64,000 nt of DNA from NCBI GenBank assembly GCA_914767715.1, contig OU612066.1, positions 7,445,001-7,509,000 of the forward strand. Direction: 5' to 3'. The notes beneath the pieces were generated by a model, which had not been told where the DNA came from, ran no database searches, and saw only the letters and a program-made list of their open reading frames with translations. The translations under genes and the position numbers were made by a program. This document shows, one piece after another, positions 56,943 through 64,000 of this stretch. Every line of letters begins with the position of its first letter. Positions within the stretch are counted from its first letter, which is position 1. This stretch comes from Membranipora membranacea. Lineage: Eukaryota > Bryozoa > Gymnolaemata > Cheilostomatida > Membraniporidae.

Positions 56943-59900
56943 ATGTGTGCAGCAACAATGGGGTGCGGCAGTAAGCATTAACTACACATACATCTGCCGA
57001 AGCGCAGGTCTAGCACAGGCCACCACTTCAGTAGGCTCAAATACATACCACTAGATTACACCAACTACCATGTAACAAAAAACGGCGGTCTAGAAATGTT
57101 TTTTGTCATTTTTGTTGCAATTTGTTTTTGCCACAAGCAGCAGCGAACCCCCATTGGAAGCACACTGTGCACACCTGCAGCGGCACACCCGAGGCAGCAA
57201 GCTTAACGTACAATTAGAATCAAACAAGCGACAGCCAACAGGCAGAAGCCAACAGGCAGAAGCCAACAGGCGGCAGCCTAACAACAGCAGCAACATTAAC
57301 TAGCAAGCACCTGCACCGAATTCTCACTCCAGCACTGTAACATACATTGTGTGGTACAATACAGACAAGCCCCACAGAAATATGAAAAAAAGGAATCATA
57401 TCAATTTCTGTTTTCATCAATAAGAAAATCTTAAAACAAAAATTAACTCGATTTTAAAAAAACCAGAATATTGATATGAATCCTATTTTCATATTTCAAC
57501 TTTGAATCACAAAAACAAAAATTGAACCATGAATTGATTTTTGTGTTTCATTGTTGATGCTGCAAAACAAAAACAAAAATCCGATTCCATATTTTGCTTT
57601 TCATTTTTTGTGTTGAAAGACAAATAAACAAAAATCAAACATTGCAAATGTAGGCTAAATTGTTAGTTTCCTCATGGGGATATACTGGGGTTTGCATTCA
57701 TTGCCTCTACCAGATGCTGCTGCCAAAACTGGGTCGTCTGCCTGAGTCTGGTATGCTGAGATAATTTTGTCCAGTCAAGTCAGCTGCTATAAGGGGCTAC
57801 TGCGTGGCTTGTTTGCATTGAGGGCCACACAATGTATGTTACAGTGCTTGGGATGAAAGGTATTCGGTGCAGGTGCTTGGTAGTGAATGTTGCTGATGCT
57901 GTGGGGCTGCTGCCTGGTGGCTGCAGCTTGTTTGATGCCGATTGTAAGTCAAGCTTGCACCCTCTGGTGGGTGTGCTGCCGCTGGTGTGTTACCGATGGT
58001 GTGCACAGTGTGCTGCCGATAACACGCAGTGTTTTATTTTAGTTAAGTTTATTTTTTCATCCAATATCATGGTATTGATAAAATTGAATGCTTACAATGT
58101 TGGGATAAAAATGAGTCATAAAAAAAGGGAAAACGGATTTGGCATGTTTTTGGGACCTGCATAGTTTAGGTCTAAAAATAGTTTTGCAGCGAGAAGATGT
58201 TCTACATTCATTTCTGATAATATGATTAAGAAGAGGGTGTGTTTGATCAGCAGCTATTCTTACAAAATGCCTCTTGCTCTGTTCAAAAATAAAATCATAA
58301 TGAGGATAAATTTAAAAACACCAGCCTTTCTTCATAACATAGGCTTGGTAAATGATGATGTGCTGTCGCTGATGTGCTGTCGATTTTATGATCAGCATAT
58401 TTCCTCTGGAGGGTGTGCTGCCGTACACCAATGAGCGGTAGCACACCAACCATCAGCAGCACACTAAGCACACCATCTGTATCACAAAAGAGGCAGTAAG
58501 CTTAAAGGGCAACCAAGGTTTTGCATCGTGATACATCGCCTTTTCAGTTTCTCAGGAACTACTTGTCCCATATCAAAAATTCCTTCACTCACATGTTGCC
58601 AGTAGTCCGACTTATGTTTAATATCACAAAAAATTTTAAACTGCATGTTTCTAACTTGATTGATTGTACATTAACTAAAATACATTGAATACATATAGGC
58701 AGCAACGGGCAAAATGATGCAGTAAATCACGTTATGCAAAACCGTGATGAAAATCTATGCAGTATTACATGCAAAGCACATTTTGTACAACAATGGATCA
58801 ACTTTTATGGGTGATTGTTGAGCATTGAAAGAGAAATGTTTATGCTCATAACTACTCAACTATTGAATTTATCATCAAACGCCACTAACAAAACCTCGGA
58901 AATACTCCATGTTCTTTAACCTATTTTCAGCTTTTTGGCTGGAGAGGAACGCATGTTTAGCCACAAAAATCCAAATATCTCAAGATGTAAAGCCAAAATC
59001 AACAATCGCTTCTCACAAAACCTAGACAATCTCTCGTTGTTCATCATGCTGACAATAAATTTGACTGACATCTTTCTGAATTTCTGATTTTTGGCTGGAA
59101 AATTTCGACTTCAATTTGTTAAAATTGGGCTATTATCCGTTACAGTTGTGATAACCAGGATCTGTAAGCTGGTAAGATTATTCATGGAAGTGACAGTACA
59201 AGACCGAAATGGTATAGCAAATTGGAAATTTTGGTTCCGGCATTATTGGGGTTGCATGCAATGAGGGGTCAGAAATGGTCCTATTACTAAAGCAAAAATC
59301 AGTTTCGAGTCTCGAAGACAGGAGGCCTAAGATCATAAAGTTTCAATAAAATGTCACTCTTCCACTAAGTGCCATGCCTCCTCTATATAGTGAAAACAAA
59401 GACTAATCAAATACCTTAAAAACAAGGCGCAGAGGGCTCAATTTAAAAAGGGCATTTTTCGCCCCAAAATGAACTTCCAGAGGTCACTGCGACTCGACGT
59501 CAAATATTTGGGAGGTTTCAACTGTGGGTGGGTGGGTGTGCTGCCTTATTTGTTTGATACCTGAGATTGGTGCAAGGATTAATGCCTGTATACAATGCCT
59601 TCCTCAAACAAATTGAGGCCCTTTTGGTCATTCGACCAATATCACTTGAGCTTACATTTCCTTTTTGTTGTTTTTTTCCTTTTTAGCACCAAAGCTAAAA
59701 AACAAGAAGTTTGGTTTAGATTTTCGCTTTTTGTTTTGCAATATCAACAATGAAAATCAGAATGGGCTCACTATTTTCATAATGAACTCGAAATAGTATT
59801 TTCCAGTGTGCAATCATTTCTGCCGCTGGAAATGATTAAGGAATACTATTAATATTTTGAGTGACAGTAATTCGCGGTTTAAGGGTACAGGTAGACAGAG

Positions 59901-61022
59901 ATGATGAAAGATCTCTTCATGAAATCGATCACTAGGCATTGCCGATAAATTTACAAAATATTCCCATCGCTATAATTATTTTGTCGTTTTGCTCACACAA
60001 AATCTACAGACAGGAGAAAAATATGCTATATACATATGCAATGAGGTATATAAAACAGGTGTGATGTATTATCACACATGAATGAGTTTGGAGAGTTACA
60101 CAGCCAAGGGTGCTAGGGGCTGGAAGAATCAACCTTGAAAGCTCCCTCAGCGGTGTGATGTATTATCATGCATGAATGTGTTTAGAGTGAGTTCTCTCTG
60201 TAAAACGTGACAAATAGATTACTGTAATTGGTAGAATCCGCATACCTCTTTGACCTGTGAGGCAATTTTTTCTTTGACTTAAAAAGAGGAAACTGATATT
60301 GACAAGTTATTTAGACTCAGACAAGTTTTTCCAGTGACAAACAAGGAATTGTCTATTAGAGATATCCTCCCAAATATCAATGCGATTCATCTTTAACTTT
60401 TTCATTTAAACTTTAGTGCCATAACCTTCATTGGATGAAAGTGTTTCTCGTAATCAGCTTGCGATAAAATAGAGAAAAAGAACCCAGTTTCAAACGAGAT
60501 GAGGAAAAGGTACTCACACACTTATGTTTGAACCATTTATGCTTGATGCTTGAACGTTAAGAGGGAAGTTCAATTTCATATACACAAAATATTATTGCAG
60601 TGAGAGACGAAAAACTGGTGAGAGATGTGCCAACCCTAACTTATTCTGAACCTGGTTGGGAGTAAATTAGCCTTTTCAAACACAATGGTTGCCATTAAAT
60701 TTCTCATCATTCTACTCCATGCCAATACCGATCAATAATCGCTGCAATTGTTTGACACAAGTACTATTGAAGTTGACCACTTAGCTCCTCCATGCAAAAA
60801 TATAATAATATTGCAAAAAGAAGACTTTGTTATTGCTTGAGGTATAATTAATTGACAATTCTATAAGCAGCCTGTCAAAAAGGATAATAAACAGGATATG
60901 GAAATATTGCATCAATAAAGTTATAGATGAAGGTAATAGCAAAGTGTTGAATAAATAGTTTGAATGCAATCAAAAAACAAAGCGCAACCAAAATACAAAT
61001 CATAAAATATATATTTTAAATA

Positions 61023-61323
61023 TAATCATTTCTGCCACTGGAAGTGATTAAAAATAGTGACAGCCGATTCTTTTTGGTGATCAGTGTCGGATGATTGCTA
61101 TTTCTTTTCTGAAGGAAATAAACATGCTATTTTTAATTTTCAATTATGGTGCTGGGTGTAGGACATTCATGAATCGCCAGCTCAGCCCAGCTTATGGCCT
61201 TTCTTCAATTATATTACACCTCATTGAAGCATGCTATAAAAGGACAATGTCTTGTGTCCTGTTATTCAAACAACAGGGAGACCAGCCCGCCGCCAGTAAC
61301 TACATCATTACGAAAAACATTAT
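61023..61323 (+). promoter_or_regulatory. Inverted promoter arm facing the gene, unit 3
   Basis: As at 45701-46000; TATAAAA at 61235-61241. The palindrome is present with one change (AATCATTTC in the left half). Confidence 0.65.
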
Positions 61324-61328
61324 ATAAT

Positions 61329-62418
61329 CTATTTTAATTGATCATTTGAATTTTTAAACCCACATGATCTTGTTCGGCATAATCTAAGGTTGAATTTAAT
61401 ACCAAAGTTTACTGCTTTGCATTCAGAACTAACCACGTTGCTATGGTCTGTGTGAGTGTACACAATAAAACCTCTAAGATTTCTGTGAAGCTGAACAAAC
61501 AAACAAACAATGGCCAATTCTAGAAAATTTCATAAGACACCAGCCGCAAAAAATTGCTGTAGTTGGGGTTGTAATCATGTCAGCAGATCCCTTGTCAAAG
61601 CCTCATTTATATGGTTTTGTTTGTATACATAGTAAGGCAAATTCCAATCTACCAAACAGCAAATTCAAATCATCTCCTTATACGTGTGCATATATATAAA
61701 TAAATCAATATCGTAAAAATCACACCTTGCTAGTATAGTTGAGTTTAGTTTATTGTTATCAGATCAGATAATACAAATTGATAACTGGTAAAAACGGTAC
61801 TAAAAATCTGTCATTATTATGCTCCCGTCGAAAGAACTTCTACACTTATGTTCAATTCCACATACCGCATGCTCCAAACCTGCACAGTGACTGTAAAATA
61901 GAGAAAGGAAGATGTGAAATGAGATATCTGCATTGCACACTCAGCTGGTGGAATTGAGTTTGATCACGATTATAAATAGATATTTTAAAAAGTTAGGAAT
62001 AAATTCAAATCATTTAACAGCCTTACAAATACATTAATGAGGAAGAAAAATTACCAATAGAGCGGTATGCAGTGAGTCTATATATATTTTAAAGAGAAAT
62101 ACCAAAAAGTCATTAAATAATGAAAGTTTGTCGAAGTTGGTCAAGTTTGTAAAAAATGAGATGTCTTCTTTTGAATAATTTAGGCGAGTACTATGCAACG
62201 GTCTACCTTAGGTCGTGTAGACTTCTTAGATATATAATACACTTCTTGCCTTTAGCATAATGATGACTCAACTTCCTAAACCAGTAATATGATCACATGA
62301 TAATAATTTTATTTAACGGGTTGACATACCTATTCTCTGTACAGCCTCTTGTTAGAATTGCTTTGCTCATTGCTGCCAGCATGAGAATTGCAATAAAGCA
62401 ATTGATTATTTTCATCAT
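61329..62418 (-). CDS. Predicted 91-aa secreted five-cysteine cationic peptide, unit 3
   Basis: Exons 62330-62418, 61866-61890 and 61329-61490; same splice sites and the same predicted protein. The only exon change I noted is silent (a Leu codon in the signal peptide, CTG for CTA). It lacks the 85 bp in the 5'-UTR intron, like unit 1. The 5'-UTR exon is about 63012-63075. Confidence 0.55.
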
Positions 62419-63012
62419 CTGTAAAATACAGAAACTCCATTGCAACAACTGCTACACTCTAACATCCTTACTTTGTTAGATTTCAAGAGATGTGCGTCGT
62501 AAAGTTTAAGCAGGACACAACTATTCATAAACTACTACTAAAATGCCAAAACTTAATCTTGAGCTTCAAGAAAACTTGAACATAAACTTAAACATAACTT
62601 GATTGTTTCTTGTAGTTGTATATTCCTGAACCTTTTTTTTGAAGATATTATCTGCACATTTAACAGCAGGCCGCTAGTCAAGAAATGAAAGAATATTTCC
62701 CCTACACTTTATAAACTTATTATTCTCTATTGTGGATTTGGTTTCAAAACCCCATAAGTGAGTAAATATTCTTCATCACCAAAGACCAAAATCCTACTGA
62801 ACTTAAATTTGCCGCCCGTTAATAAAATAATTATCCCTTCTGAATCCATAAAAATAGCTGTGACCATACAGTGTGACTACTGAAAAATTAAATCAACAAA
62901 ACCTCATGCAAAACTAAAAAGCGTTAAGCCGGATTTAAAGAGTTAAAATGCTTCAGAATATGACCCAGATATTTGAAAATTGTACCTAGTTCTCACAGAC
63001 TTGAAACTTACT

Positions 63013-63320
63013 CACTCTTGTTAAGTTCGTAATGTTTGTAGTTACTGGCGGTGAGCTGGTCTCCCTGTTGTTTGAATAACAGGACACAAGATATTGTGCT
63101 TTTATAGCTTGCTACAAGGAGGTTCAATATAATTGGAGAAAGGCCATAGGCTGGGCTGAGCTGGCCATTCATGAGTGTCACAAACCCAGCACCATATAAA
63201 TGAAAATCAAAAATAGCATGTTTATTTCATTTTTAACAGCAATAGCAATCACCTGACACTGATCACCAAAAAGAATCGGCTGTCCCTAATTCTTAATCAC
63301 TCTCAGTGGCAGAAGTGATT
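63013..63320 (-). promoter_or_regulatory. Promoter and 5'-UTR exon, unit 3
   Basis: TATAAAA at 63100-63106 (minus), UTR donor GTAAGT at 63006-63011, upstream palindrome at about 63295-63320. Confidence 0.65.
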
Positions 63321-63952
63321 ATATTTGGAATATATTATATTTAATGATTTTGTACGTTTGTTGCTTACTTGCATAATTAATTGCCACTTCTATAAGCAGC
63401 CTGTCAAACAGGATATGAAACAGGATCTTACAATATGGCATCAATAAATTTATAAATGAAAGTTATTGCAAAATGTAGAATGATTAGTTTTAATGCAATA
63501 AAAAAGATAATGTTGCCAAAATACAAATCATAAAATTAATGATTTTGTACGTTTGTTGCTTACTTGCATTATTATTTGCCACTTCTATAAGCAGCCTGTC
63601 AAACAGGATATGAAACAGGATATTAAAATATGGCATCAATAAATTCATAAATGAAAGTTATAGTAAAATGTAGAATAATTAGTTTTAATGCAACAAAAAA
63701 GATAATGTTACCAAAATACAAATCATTAAATGTATATTTTAAATATAATTATAAGGAGACTTGGTATCGTTTGTCTTTCATTTTTGCGCACTGATGCTAA
63801 AAGACGAAAAAGAACTTGTTTTTTATATTTTGTTCCAAAACGACAAATCAAGATATAAAAAGCGAGTGAATTTTTTTGTTTGGGTATCATTATTGATGAA
63901 AAGGAAAAATTGATATTAATCCAGTTTTCATATTTCAACTTTGAATCACCAG

Positions 63953-64000
63953 AACGAAAGTTAAGCTTAACTGCTACTGGTTGATTGATATTATCAACCA
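63953..64000. repeat. Start of tandem array unit 4
   Basis: The last 48 bases repeat the unit start exactly (AACGAAAGTTAAGCTTAACT onward), so the array continues past the window. Confidence 0.95.

Larger units (their letters stand above)
56633..63952. repeat. Tandem array unit 3 (about 7.3 kb)
   Basis: Its start lacks the first 80 or so bases of the unit (AAATTGACAACCAGCGTCAG at 56624). It has lost about 300 bp at 57133 and about 700 bp at 59868 (joined through short ATT-type microhomology). The gene and both arms are intact. Confidence 0.95.

Overview
This is AT-rich, repeat-dense eukaryotic DNA, almost certainly from an invertebrate animal. The evidence is: GT-AG introns; a decayed BEL/Pao integrase tail (BEL/Pao elements are known only from animals); non-LTR reverse transcriptase relics; tRNA-derived SINE-like sequences; and genes for secreted proteins with a CBM14-like (peritrophin-A) chitin-binding signature. 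I cannot fix the phylum. No long uninterrupted gene and no bacterial, organellar, rRNA or intact tRNA gene was seen.

Layout. 1-10.7 kb is a mosaic: two arrays of a 116-bp satellite, a segmental duplication (476-1440 and 6123-7107), LINE fragments, and a 1,091-bp tandem duplication carrying the end of a BEL/Pao pol. 11.1-31.0 kb holds five related loci, A on + and B, C, E and D on -, of a six-exon secreted gene with a CBM14-like exon. Exon lengths and intron phases agree between loci, but every copy is broken, so here the family looks like a decaying cluster unless assembly error is involved. A 20-bp minisatellite, an 11-bp microsatellite and SINEs lie between them. 31-40 kb contains a hAT-type element with an 8-bp target duplication, a 3.2-kb foldback element with arms of about 0.9 kb, and a broken copy of a second secreted-peptide gene.

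40.1-64.0 kb is a direct tandem array of a unit of about 8 kb (three units and the start of a fourth). Each unit encodes, on the minus strand, a predicted 91-residue secreted, cationic, five-cysteine peptide from three coding exons, one only 25 nt long, after a 5'-UTR exon and TATA box. Just beyond its stop codon lies an inverted copy of its own promoter, TATA box included, pointing back through the gene. I regard this gene with a promoter facing it from each end, amplified in tandem, as the most interesting object in the window. Older fragments of the gene at 2.1-2.6 kb and 37.7-38.7 kb keep the signal-peptide exon open at the same length.

All gene models come from reading splice sites and phases by eye. 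No search, alignment program or transcript evidence was available.
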